From Neobacillus sp. PS3-40 (GTDB lineage Bacteria; Bacillota; Bacilli; Bacillales; Cytobacillaceae), in NCBI RefSeq assembly GCF_030915485.1, contig NZ_CP133266.1, positions 2,170,001 through 2,234,000 on the forward strand: a stretch of 64,000 nt of DNA. Direction: 5' to 3'. This document shows positions 28,776-36,709 of the stretch, piece by piece. The notes under the pieces are model-generated. The model searched no databases, was not told the DNA's origin, and saw only the letters and a list, made by a program, of their open reading frames with translations. Within the stretch, counting starts at the first letter, position 1; each line of letters begins with the position of its first letter. The position numbers and the translations under genes were made by a program.

Positions 28776-30068
28776 CTAGGTTTTTAAAACTTCCGTATTT
28801 TGAAACGCTTCTTGACCTGTATGTTCCGTTGATTTGATGGTTACTGAATAGGACTTACTTTTCGCTCCTTCTTTATAACATCCTTCACGGAAAAGACAAA
28901 CAGCACATTTTTTAATATCGAAAAGGTACTTGATTCTAGGGTTTTTATCTTGATTCTTTCTTTCTTCATATTTTTTTCGAATGGCCATATGCCCGGCTTT
29001 ACAAACATACATCCCTGCATCTTTATTAAAATTAAATTCATCTTCTTTTGTTCTTCTACCATATGTAATAAGTGGATGCAGTCTAGAAACAAGTGTTAAT
29101 TGGTGTTCTTTTGTATAACAAATATTATTTTTCTCAGAGTAGGCAGTATCCCCAATAATTGTATTAATTTCCATTCCTGTTGCTTGGCTTTTTTTAATTA
29201 ATTCCTGCAGATATTTTCCATCATTTTTTTCACCTGTTGTCACAACTGCAGCAGTAATAATTCGTTCATCACTCATTGCAATATGCGTTTTGTAGCCAAA
29301 AAAAGAAGAATCAGCTGTTTTATGTCCTACACGTGCGTCTGGGTCTGTTGAAAAAGCCAGTTGTTCTGTATAATCTTCCACTACTTCTTTTAGTACATTT
29401 AATTTTTCCTTTACAGCTGGGGTTGCCGCAATTTTAGGTTCTGACTCGACAACAGAAATGATTTGACGGCAATAATTTAATTCATCTGTTACTTCGTTAG
29501 AAGTTGTTTTGGATGGGAATTTCTCTTTCATGGATTCATCGAACTGATAAACGGCTTTTCGCACATTTTTTGATTTCTCCTGCAAAAATTCTCTCGGTGA
29601 TTTTTGGTTATAACGTGCTTTTGTATGTGTAGCATCAACAATAATGGTTTTATTTTTAATAATTTCCTTTTCAATTGCAATCTCAACGGTCTTTCCAATG
29701 AGCATATCTAATAAACCCACATCTTGAAGACGGAGTTTACGGAATTTTGTTAAAGAACTTGGGTCAATTACGGAATCTTCTGGTGCCATATCGAGGAAAT
29801 ATTTAAACGACATATCATATTTTGAACGTTCTACTACATCTATATCTGACAAATCATAAATTGATTTAAGCAATAGATATTTGAACATACGTATCGGTGA
29901 CACTGCATTCCGACCGTTATCAAGACAATATTTCGTTTTTAATTCTTCAAGAATAAATGAAAAGTCAACTAGTTTATTGATTTGGCGAAGCATATTATCC
30001 TCTGGAACTACGAGATCAAAAATAGCTAAATATGGACTGAAATTGAGAGATTCTTGATTGGAAATCAT
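28776..30068 (-). CDS. IS1182-family transposase (C-terminus in another frame)
   Basis: 430 residues. N-terminal DUF772-type part (YLAIFDLVVPEDNMLRQINK, NGRNAVSPIRMFKYLLLK) followed by a DDE domain with IIVDATHTKARYNQ and TIIGDTAYSEKNN, and the cysteine cluster KKCAVCLFREGC. It stops early after EVLKT; the missing end continues in the -1 frame. The DDE acidic residues in the zero frame look present, but the third one is harder to place. A perfect 18-bp hairpin lies in front of the gene and probably blocks read-through transcription from outside. Ribosome binding site: weak (GGTGATATCTAA region). Confidence 0.88.
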   Translation of the reverse strand: MISNQESLNFSPYLAIFDLVVPEDNMLRQINKLVDFSFILEELKTKYCLDNGRNAVSPIRMFKYLLLKSIYDLSDIDVVERSKYDMSFKYFLDMAPEDSVIDPSSLTKFRKLRLQDVGLLDMLIGKTVEIAIEKEIIKNKTIIVDATHTKARYNQKSPREFLQEKSKNVRKAVYQFDESMKEKFPSKTTSNEVTDELNYCRQIISVVESEPKIAATPAVKEKLNVLKEVVEDYTEQLAFSTDPDARVGHKTADSSFFGYKTHIAMSDERIITAAVVTTGEKNDGKYLQELIKKSQATGMEINTIIGDTAYSEKNNICYTKEHQLTLVSRLHPLITYGRRTKEDEFNFNKDAGMYVCKAGHMAIRKKYEERKNQDKNPRIKYLFDIKKCAVCLFREGCYKEGAKSKSYSVTIKSTEHTGQEAFQNTEVLKT

Positions 30069-30114
30069 TTAGATATCACCTACATACATTTAATATCATT
30101 ATTATAAGACAAAT

Positions 30115-30155
30115 AGGCAGTTGAAAGTTTGATTAATTCAAACTTTCAACTGCCT
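30115..30155. repeat. Perfect 18-bp inverted repeat in front of the transposase
   Basis: AGGCAGTTGAAAGTTTGA and its exact complement are separated by TTAAT. It lies between the right end of the IS and the transposase start. On the plus strand it is followed by AAAAAAA, on the minus strand by ATTTGTC, so it is a stem rather than a classic terminator. It may insulate the gene or help transposase recognise the end. Confidence 0.75.
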
Positions 30156-30182
30156 AAAAAAATGGGACTTTTTCAGTGGCCT

Positions 30183-30262
30183 CGCTCTGGCGCCTGCGGG
30201 GTCTCCCCAGCCCCGTACTCCCGCAGGAGTCTCGCATCTTCCGCTCCAATCAACAGGGTGTC
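30183..30262 (+). repeat. GC-rich repeat B2, right part
   Basis: CGCTCTGGCGCCTGCGGGGT, then ACTCCCGCAGGAGTCTCGC and CCGCTCCAATCAACAGGG. It completes the GC-rich repeat begun at 28419 and shows the same ends as B1 and B3. Confidence 0.7.
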
Positions 30263-30313
30263 AAAATTAACATTAGACTTTAACATGGGCAGGTAAAATA
30301 TCCCCTATTAATC

Positions 30314-30363
30314 AAAAAGGCGACTTAAAATTCACATCTGAATTTTAGAGTCGTCTTTTTTTA
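30314..30363 (+). terminator. Hairpin terminator beside repeat A3
   Basis: AAAAAGGCGACTTAAAATTCA / TGAATTTTAGAGTCGTCTTTTTTT with a short loop; one small mismatch in the stem. Which gene it serves is unclear. Confidence 0.65.
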
Positions 30364-30461
30364 GCTAAGCAGAATTTATATCAATAAATTCTACTAGCGC
30401 ATAAGGGCAACTACGCCTCTGTCATCGCCCTAAGGGGCTCGTCAATCGGCGAGTTTTCTTT
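30362..30461 (-). repeat. Dispersed ~100-bp hairpin repeat, copy A3 (inverted)
   Basis: Read on the minus strand: AAAGAAAACTCGCCGATTGA, CCCCTTAGGGCGATGACAGA, GTAGTTGCCCTTATGCGC and the terminal AGAATTTAT hairpin. It agrees closely with A1 and A2 but in the opposite direction. Confidence 0.85.
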
Positions 30462-30481
30462 AATACAGTTATATATCCTTA

Positions 30482-30530
30482 AAAGAAAGTTTTTCAGTGA
30501 CCTCGCTTAAGCGCCTGTTGGGTCTCCACC
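30482..30530 (+). repeat. Short relative of the IS right end plus GC-rich repeat
   Basis: AGTTTTTCAGTGACCTCGCT followed by AAGCGCCTGTTGGGTCTCC. This matches the sequence spanning the right IS border at 30170-30210, although no IS is present here. Confidence 0.55.
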
Positions 30531-30590
30531 AATATCATTAAAATAGAGGCTTTTTGGAATCACTTTTCTACTTTATCTACCTGAGTTGAT

Positions 30591-30788
30591 TGGAGCGGAG
30601 GGCACTTGACTCCTGCGGGATTAGAGGGAATGGGAGACCCCACAGGCAGTACGCCGAGGAGGCTCCCATCCCTCCCCGCGGAAAGCAAGTGCCCGGAGTG
30701 GAAATCAACGGGCAAAGTTATGGTCTAAATACCAATCAACAGGGTGGCAAATGAACAATGCGCTTTAAAATAGTCAATGTAAAAAGGG
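30591..30788 (-). repeat. Dispersed ~200-bp GC-rich repeat, copy B3 (inverted)
   Basis: Inverted near-copy of B1: GAGTTGATTGGAGCGGAGG, the core with GGAGGCTCCCATCCCTCCC, AAAGTTATGGTCTAAAT and the end AATAGTCAATGTAAAAAGGG. B1 and B3 form an inverted pair about 17 kb apart. The interval 30789-30960 after it holds no gene that I can see. Confidence 0.8.
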
Positions 30789-30960
30789 AACTTTTTAGTG
30801 CCCTCCAAAATACCCCAAGCATTTTTCCATGATAAATAATATGCTAATTCAGTTGTGATTTGGACAGTTAATTACGTTTCTCTCCAAGTTATCGGACCAC
30901 TAACCCTATTAAGGGTTAGCCTTCCTTTTGTACTAAAAAATGGAATCTACTTTTGAATAA

Positions 30961-32460
30961 TTATATCAGAGGAAACATCGGATTTCCTTTCATTCCAACC
31001 CATAAATCAGAGTGTTCCATTTGGCTAGCTATTTGTAATAACCAGTCCTCCTTACCTTTTGGTGCCATAATTTGAACACCAAGTGGGAGGCTTGCTTTTG
31101 TTAGATGAACTGGAACACTCATGGCTGGCTGCCCTGTTAAATTGGCTAATTGTGTAAACGGTGTATAGGTTAAACTAGCCTCAAACATGTCATAAACAAG
31201 TTGTTGTTGTTCTGATTTTGTTAAATCGTCTACTTTTAATAATTCTGCAATTTCTTTTTCCGTATGTGTAAGTTCTTTTATTTTTGGAGCAGCGCTTGCT
31301 GTCGCTGGCGTTACATATAAGTCATACGTTTGGTGAAACTCTGCCATTTGGGCAGCGGCCACATCCCATTCTGCAATACTTTGTGTAAATTCAGCAGCGG
31401 AAACATGTTTTCCTGTAGTAGTTAACACCCACGCAACAATTTCCATATCATTAACTGTAATGGCTCGTCCCATTGTCTTTTCGATGGAATCCACCATTCC
31501 TGCCATTTCACCACAATTCATAATATAGTAATTTTCCATTAATCGCATTCCGTCAACATGATTACCTTGTTCTTCTACCAAATGCCCTTGTTCCTCAAGC
31601 CACTTAACCGTTTTATATACCGCGAACTTCGCTTCCTCACTAACAGGTGTCCCTACAGGAGATTCGGTTGTAAACGCTACTCTAAATTTCCGATTATGAT
31701 GCTTGTTTAGTTCGCCCAGATAACTACCAGCAAATAAGGGTGTTTGAAATGCTGCTTCAGGTTGAATAATTTGTAAGACATCCAAAAGGGCTGCACTATC
31801 CCGAACCGTACGCGATAATGCAAAATCAATCGATGCTCCTTGCCATTGGCGGCCTACCCCAGGGCCTACAGGTGTTCTACCTCTTGTCGGCTTTAGACCA
31901 AATAGACCTGTAAATGATGCAGGTATTCGTATTGATCCACCTCCATCACTTGCTCCTGCAATCGGGACGATTCCTGATGCAACACTTGCAGCAGAACCAC
32001 CACTTGAGCCACCTGGTGAATAATCCGGATTCCATGGATTTCTGGTAGCTCCGTGAACTACCGGCTCCGTTATATTTTTTAAACCGAATTCGGGTGTATT
32101 CGTATGTCCAATAAATAAAAAACCTGCTCGGCGAAGGCGTGCGACAAAATTCGAATCTCTCCTCGCCAGATGATCAATAAATAATTTTGACCCCGAAGTT
32201 AACGGTTCCCCCTCTATTGCTTGAGAGATATCCTTTAAAACAATCGGAACGCCTGCAAATGGCTGCTCACTAATTTGCAACTGTTCTATTTCTTTCATAA
32301 CGATTTCTTTTCTTGTTCGGATTACTGCATTTAAGGTAGGATTTACCTCATCTAGTCGATTGAAAGAAGCCTCAACCAATTCTTTCGGGGAAACTTGTTT
32401 CTTTTTAACTAAATTTGCTAAATCTACCCCATCAAGTGCTGAATATATTACCTTATCCAT
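30961..32460 (-). CDS. Amidase (amidase-signature family)
   Basis: 499-residue amidase-signature enzyme that hydrolyses an amide bond to acid plus ammonia. The catalytic Ser-cisSer-Lys triad is visible: Lys in GVPIVLKDISQA, the cis-Ser in the Gly/Ser-rich stretch SPGGSSGGSAASVASG, and the nucleophile Ser in GASDGGGSIRIPASF. Family length is normal. It differs from GatA by lacking the GatCAB neighbours, so it is probably a stand-alone amidase (GatA-related, AtzF-like or 6-aminohexanoate-cyclic-dimer-hydrolase-like); the substrate is unknown. Start: ATG with AGAGG ahead. It stands alone between repeat-rich regions. Confidence 0.88.
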   Translation of the reverse strand: MDKVIYSALDGVDLANLVKKKQVSPKELVEASFNRLDEVNPTLNAVIRTRKEIVMKEIEQLQISEQPFAGVPIVLKDISQAIEGEPLTSGSKLFIDHLARRDSNFVARLRRAGFLFIGHTNTPEFGLKNITEPVVHGATRNPWNPDYSPGGSSGGSAASVASGIVPIAGASDGGGSIRIPASFTGLFGLKPTRGRTPVGPGVGRQWQGASIDFALSRTVRDSAALLDVLQIIQPEAAFQTPLFAGSYLGELNKHHNRKFRVAFTTESPVGTPVSEEAKFAVYKTVKWLEEQGHLVEEQGNHVDGMRLMENYYIMNCGEMAGMVDSIEKTMGRAITVNDMEIVAWVLTTTGKHVSAAEFTQSIAEWDVAAAQMAEFHQTYDLYVTPATASAAPKIKELTHTEKEIAELLKVDDLTKSEQQQLVYDMFEASLTYTPFTQLANLTGQPAMSVPVHLTKASLPLGVQIMAPKGKEDWLLQIASQMEHSDLWVGMKGNPMFPLI

Positions 32461-32546
32461 TACACTACCTCTTTTTATTTTTATTTTTTTACCTTCTTTT
32501 TAGTTTTGAGAGATATTTATCCCCCAAAAAACAGAGAAAATAGGCG

Positions 32547-32664
32547 ATATTCCGTGAAAAAATATTTTTATCAGCGAAAAGTAGAGATATATCAGCGAAA
32601 AAATTGTTTTATCAGCGAAAAGTGGAGATATATCAGCGAAAAGTCCATTTTATCAGCGAAACGA
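32547..32664 (+). repeat. Tandem TATCAGCGAAA repeat, period 20-21 bp
   Basis: TATCAGCGAAA begins at 32569, 32590, 32610, 32631 and 32651, i.e. steps of 21, 20, 21, 20. A decayed copy (GATATTCCGTGAAAA) lies one step earlier. The spacer parts vary (AGTAGAGATA, AATTGTTT, AGTGGAGATA, AGTCCATTT). The spacing equals about two DNA turns. It stands upstream of the amidase gene. Confidence 0.8.
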
Positions 32665-32665
32665 A

Positions 32666-33103
32666 GAGTAAGGTCAATAACAACAATCTACTAGTAAAGA
32701 GCCTTATTTTTTTGCTAGACTTTGTTGCATTTTCCTGTTGATACCGCTCGAGAGGTTCGCCTTCCGCTCCAATCAGCTAGGGCAGTTCTCAAAAAGCCTC
32801 TATACTCCATCTTTTAAGTAATCTACTTAAACATTATCATGTACGATTGAAAAATTGTACCAAAGTGTACCGTTAAATTGTTTATCCACCCTTTTACTGA
32901 ATTATCCCAATAAAATAGAATTGATCCAAATCATTGTGCCCTAGATTTCCTTGTCGTAAAATAACAGAGGGAGTCGCCTCGGCTTTCAATTCTGTTTTGA
33001 TCGTTCTTCTTCAAGGCACTCTTTTATACCTGTTTGACTATCTCACCACTTATAGGCTGAGATTCATATACTATTATCTTTAAGAAAGAGGAGGAAATAT
33101 ACA
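32666..33103. other. Intergenic region with a small GC-rich repeat fragment
   Basis: 32735-32785 (TGTTGATACCGCTCG, CCTTCCGCTCCAATCAG) is a degraded fragment of the GC-rich repeat B. The rest is AT-rich with no ORF of note. A promoter for the following gene must lie here, but I could not define one with confidence. Confidence 0.5.
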
Positions 33104-33475
33104 ATGCTTACAGAAAAATTTTTCGAAGTGATCAATCAAGAAGGAGTTACTTCTATCGTGTCCTGGGGGGGAAATGAGGCCCATGTTGTTAACACTTGGA
33201 ATTCATATATCAATGTAACAGATGATAAAAGAGTTCTTATCCCTGCAGCAGGAATGTACAGTATTGAAGAAGATGTTAAGGAAAATAATAAAGTTAAGAT
33301 AACCGTTGGAAGCAAGGATGTCCAAGGTACTTACGGTATGGGCGCTGGCTTTAGAATTGAAGGAACCGCTAATTTCCTTACAACTGGCGCGGAATACGAA
33401 ATGATGAAGGGTAAATTCCCATTTTTAAGCAGGGTTCTTGAAATTACAGTTGAATTTGCTAAACAAACTTTATAA
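33104..33475 (+). CDS. Pyridoxamine 5'-phosphate oxidase-like (FMN split-barrel) protein
   Basis: 123 residues. The sequence begins MLTEKFFEVINQEGVTSIVSWG, with a short helix and beta strands, and has VVNTWNSYINVTDDKRVLIPAAGM, typical of small PNPOx-like flavin proteins in Bacillus and clostridia. These bind FMN, F420 or heme; most have no known reaction. The start has GAGGAGG ahead. It is 46 bases upstream of a nucleobase permease in the same direction, so the two may share a transcript, though no functional link is obvious. Confidence 0.75.
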   Translation: MLTEKFFEVINQEGVTSIVSWGGNEAHVVNTWNSYINVTDDKRVLIPAAGMYSIEEDVKENNKVKITVGSKDVQGTYGMGAGFRIEGTANFLTTGAEYEMMKGKFPFLSRVLEITVEFAKQTL

Positions 33476-33521
33476 TCTCGTATTTTAACGGAACGTATTA
33501 AAAAGTGAGAGTGACTACACA

Positions 33522-34805
33522 ATGCGACAATTATTGACATCAACGACCATCCTCGCCGCATTTCAATGGCTGTTTTTTATTTTTGCTAATACTTTTGTTA
33601 TCCCGATTTCAATTGGAACTGCTTTTCATTTAACCCCAGAAGTTATTGCAGTTACAATGCGAATTTCATTTATTTTTACAGGGACAGCTTGTATTCTGCA
33701 AGGATTGATTGGACATCGTTTCTCATTGATGGAAGGCCATGGCGGACTTTGGTGGGGACTAATGATCGGCTTAGCTGCCTCGGCTCCTTCGGTTGGAATT
33801 AGCTATACAACCCTTGGAGGCGGCTTGGCAACTGGAATTCTGTTGTCTGGCATTGTGATTATTTTATTAGGCTTGCTAAATTGGGTCCATTTGATTCAAA
33901 AATTGTTTACACCAATGGTCATGACTGTTTACTTATTTTTATTATCCATACAACTAACCTTTATCTTTTTTAATGGAATGATTAAGGTAACAGGTAAAGG
34001 GAATATCGACATACCTGTTACCTTGTTTTCTCTCTTCCTTGTTTTTATTGTTATTTTTATCAGCATTAAAGGAAAAGGGATGATAAGTAACTTCGCCATT
34101 TTAATAGGAATTATTATCGGGTGGGGTTTTTATGTTTTACTATTTGGAGCAAACAAGTCGGCAGAAAGTGCGGCATTCGCCCATTTAACTTTATTTCCAT
34201 TAGGTAAACCTAATTTTGAAGTCGGAATTGTCATTATTGGTTTTATAGGTGGATTACTAAGCTTATCAAATAGCTTTACATCTATATATGCTGCAGAATC
34301 TTTATATAAACAATCTTTATCTAAAAAAGGGACAAGAAATTCCCTTATATTGACTGGTTTTTATGGTTGTCTCACAGCCTTTTTTGGCTTAGTTCCATTT
34401 GCAACTTATACCTCTTCAATCGGGTTTTTAGAAAGCACTCGAATATTGGATAGGAAACCCTTTATCCTAGCGGGGGCACTCGTTACATTACTCGGGATTA
34501 TTTCACCTTTTGGATCCTTTTTAGCATCGATGCCGATAACAGTTGGGAATGCTGTTTTATTTGTAGCATATATCCAAATGTTTGGCACTACATTAAAGGG
34601 GATAAAGGATTTTCAATTTAACTCCAAAACCATTTATCGAATCGCAATTCCTGTTTTAATAGGCGTATGTATCATGAATATGTCACCCACCTTATTTTCC
34701 AATTTACCAATGTATATTCGCCCACTCTTAAGTAATGGCTTACTAATGGGGATCTTACTTTCAATTTTTCTTGATAAATTGGTTGTATGGTCAAAATACG
34801 ATTAA
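33522..34805 (+). CDS. Purine/pyrimidine permease (NCS2-like)
   Basis: 427 residues with about twelve to fourteen hydrophobic helices. The segment FANTFVIPISIGTAFHL near the N-terminus and the motif GHRFSLMEGHGGLWWG match the NCS2/UraA-YwdJ-type permeases, where the Gln/Glu-Gly-rich loop shapes the nucleobase site. Predicted role: proton-driven uptake of uracil, xanthine or a related base. It follows the FMN-type protein, and a hairpin terminator closes the unit. The start has no perfect ribosome site (AAGTGAGAG). Substrate is not certain. Confidence 0.75.
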   Translation: MRQLLTSTTILAAFQWLFFIFANTFVIPISIGTAFHLTPEVIAVTMRISFIFTGTACILQGLIGHRFSLMEGHGGLWWGLMIGLAASAPSVGISYTTLGGGLATGILLSGIVIILLGLLNWVHLIQKLFTPMVMTVYLFLLSIQLTFIFFNGMIKVTGKGNIDIPVTLFSLFLVFIVIFISIKGKGMISNFAILIGIIIGWGFYVLLFGANKSAESAAFAHLTLFPLGKPNFEVGIVIIGFIGGLLSLSNSFTSIYAAESLYKQSLSKKGTRNSLILTGFYGCLTAFFGLVPFATYTSSIGFLESTRILDRKPFILAGALVTLLGIISPFGSFLASMPITVGNAVLFVAYIQMFGTTLKGIKDFQFNSKTIYRIAIPVLIGVCIMNMSPTLFSNLPMYIRPLLSNGLLMGILLSIFLDKLVVWSKYD

Positions 34806-34820
34806 TATTTTTCCATCATA

Positions 34821-34852
34821 AAAAGCTAATCCAATTTGCGGATTAGCTTTTT
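34821..34852. terminator. Bidirectional terminator between convergent permease genes
   Basis: AAAAGCTAATCC / GGATTAGCTTTTT with a 7-base loop, T tracts both ways. It overlaps the last codons of the TDT gene. Confidence 0.85.
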
Positions 34853-35913
34853 GTTTTTGTTACATTTCCCGGTAACTTACCATTATTTTTAATTTCTTGA
34901 TAGAGGTGGTGGAGTAACCCAAAAAACACGATTCCCCACGCTGCCATTGCAACAAACACCATCACTCGCGGGATACCGATAAGAAATGGAAGAGATAACG
35001 CTTTGGCAAGCTGGAACGTACTCGTTGTGTACATAGCAATCGGGAACGCCATTCCCCAAAATTGAGGATCATATGTCAACGGGTAATGGTGATAGAGATG
35101 TCGCCAAATCATAAGAATAAACAGCAATGGAATCCACCATGTGCCTGTAATCCAGAAAAATAATGTAAATCCTTTTAAGAAGGGCAGCATATCCACGAGA
35201 AAAGGCCAATTCTTAGCATGCAGCATAAGGGTCGATCCCGCTAATGTCGTAATCGCCACTGCTCCCATATTGATCCAATATGGAGGAGTAAGTGCAGCGT
35301 ACTTAAACTCTAAGAAAGTAAATCTGTAGAAGATTAGCGTAATAATATTTAGATATAACATACAGCCTAGCAAATACATGCATAAGGTGAAAAATAGAAC
35401 GATTTCACGTCCACTTCCAATAAAGGATGATAACAATGTACCAAGAACGGAAACAGACTGTGTGGCAACCGCAGCAATTAACCATGCCCCGTTAATCCCT
35501 TTACCAAGAGTAGGTTTGTGTTTCCCTACTGTAACCGCTGTGAAAAAGGTGTACATAACAATAATCCACAAAAGAATTCCAAGACCCCATAGAAAGGTAG
35601 CAACTGTATGATTATTGGCTACAACGATCAACTGGCTTCCAAACATACAGGTTCCCGCAACCAAGGTGAAAAATCCTGGGCCGTTTGAATGGCTTGTCAA
35701 ATCCGCTATGACTCGAGGAAAGTAGTTAATCAGACGGAAAATAGTAAAAAACCACAACAACATGTATGCAACGATATTAAAATACAATAAACTCTTTGAA
35801 ATTGGCTCCATTCCAAGCAAATGAGAGGCAATCGACAATGCCCCTGTAGCCATTACTAATGAGAAATAGCCTGAAAAAAGATTTTCTGCTGTGCGCCTAA
35901 TAAAGTGAATCAT
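34843..35913 (-). CDS. TDT-family (TehA/SLAC1-type) permease
   Basis: About 356 residues and ten hydrophobic helices, as in the tellurite-resistance/dicarboxylate transporter family. The N-terminal helix GYFSLVMATGALSIASHLLG is typical for TehA/SLAC1 proteins, which form anion channels or carriers (sulfite, malate, chloride, tellurite phenotypes). The MarR gene upstream in the same direction, with a small dyad between, may control it. An ATG one codon upstream exists, but AGGAG-to-start spacing favours the second ATG. Substrate not deducible. Confidence 0.78.
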   Translation of the reverse strand: MIHFIRRTAENLFSGYFSLVMATGALSIASHLLGMEPISKSLLYFNIVAYMLLWFFTIFRLINYFPRVIADLTSHSNGPGFFTLVAGTCMFGSQLIVVANNHTVATFLWGLGILLWIIVMYTFFTAVTVGKHKPTLGKGINGAWLIAAVATQSVSVLGTLLSSFIGSGREIVLFFTLCMYLLGCMLYLNIITLIFYRFTFLEFKYAALTPPYWINMGAVAITTLAGSTLMLHAKNWPFLVDMLPFLKGFTLFFWITGTWWIPLLFILMIWRHLYHHYPLTYDPQFWGMAFPIAMYTTSTFQLAKALSLPFLIGIPRVMVFVAMAAWGIVFFGLLHHLYQEIKNNGKLPGNVTKTKS

Positions 35914-35974
35914 CATACCACTCCTAAATTGCGGTATTTCATTTGCTGTTTAATAAATTGTTTAGTTTAAATCG

Positions 35975-35990
35975 TATAGTATTAACTATA
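35975..35990. promoter_or_regulatory. Candidate MarR operator before the TDT gene
   Basis: TATAGTATTAACTATA is a perfect 6-base dyad with a 4-base gap, located between the MarR stop codon and the TDT start. The size is plausible for a MarR site, but the match rests on symmetry alone. Confidence 0.35.
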
Positions 35991-36023
35991 AAAAGGCAAT
36001 AAACGTTTCACTTAGAAAGCTTC

Positions 36024-36470
36024 CTACTCTATCTTATTTAGGATTCGATTTAGTTTAGAAATAGCATAATCCAAATCAATTAGATCCTCCCCACTTAAGT
36101 TTGAGAGCCGATCACATAATACCGCGTGGAATTCTTCCCACCGTTTACTGACAATCCTACTTCCCTCCTTCGACAAATTCAATTTCATCACACGTTTATC
36201 AGAATTATCTTGAACTTTTACAACAAAATCTAATTCCTCTAATTTGTTAATTAAGGGAGTTAGTTGCTGCTTGGAGATACTAATATTTTTGGCTAGTTGA
36301 GTCATAGAAATACCTGCTTTTTCCTGGAACAATTCCTCTAAAATATGAAACTGCAAATGAGTCAACTCCGATTGCTTTTTCGGACTCGCATTGGTTTTGT
36401 TCATTGAATTATAAAACTGAGGAAGAAGCTGAATCCAATTTGCGGCAATTTGTTCAACCTTTGAAGACAT
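36024..36470 (-). CDS. MarR-family transcriptional regulator
   Basis: 148 residues with a winged helix (ISMTQLAKNISISKQQLTPLINKLEELDFVVK, then DNSDKRVMKLNLSKEG), the normal MarR layout. It lies 110 bases upstream of the TDT permease on the same strand and is the probable regulator of that gene and of itself. The start used has AGGAGG ahead; 14 more codons upstream are open but without a site. No ligand can be inferred. Confidence 0.88.
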   Translation of the reverse strand: MSSKVEQIAANWIQLLPQFYNSMNKTNASPKKQSELTHLQFHILEELFQEKAGISMTQLAKNISISKQQLTPLINKLEELDFVVKVQDNSDKRVMKLNLSKEGSRIVSKRWEEFHAVLCDRLSNLSGEDLIDLDYAISKLNRILNKIE

Positions 36471-36670
36471 GTATATTTCCTCCTGTAAAATGGTTATTGA
36501 CTGATTGTACATAATTATTTACGATGAGACAATTGAATTTATCTCTATCTTATCAAAATGGCGCTAGGATCATGAATAACAATCTTTGCTTATGATAAAA
36601 GTGCGGCAAGCAAGTCTTTTGTTTTCAGCCACTACAGGAGAGATTTGACACATCAATTGATATACTAAAT

Positions 36671-36702
36671 AAAAAAAACTCGTTCGTTAGACGAGTTTTT
36701 TT
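36671..36702 (-). terminator. Terminator of the SAM-riboswitch operon
   Basis: ACTCGT / ACGAGT arms flanked by A and T tracts (AAAAAAAACTCGT..ACGAGTTTTTTT), just after the VOC gene. Confidence 0.8.
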
Positions 36703-36709
36703 ACAGTTT

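Larger units (their letters stand above)
28488..30182 (-). mobile_element. IS1182-family insertion sequence (~1.7 kb)
   Basis: A single transposase gene is bounded by related ends: AGGCTGCTGAAAAACT on the left and, inverted, AGGCCACTGAAAAAGT on the right (13 of 16 agree). CGCTCTGGCG is present directly on both sides (28478-28487 and 30183-30192), which looks like a 10-bp target duplication inside a GC-rich repeat. Caution: the right end GACTTTTTCAGTGGCCTCGC resembles a stretch near 30487 that has no IS, so the exact border is uncertain. Size fits the family. Confidence 0.65.

Noticed and set aside
28320-30960. Genomic island or prophage around the IS
   Set aside because: Only one IS and dispersed repeats are present; no integrase, phage or conjugation gene and no tRNA junction were seen.
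32547-32664. CRISPR array from regularly spaced TATCAGCGAAA units
   Set aside because: The repeat unit is about 11 bp and the spacing only 20-21 bp, too short for CRISPR repeats and spacers, and no cas genes are near.
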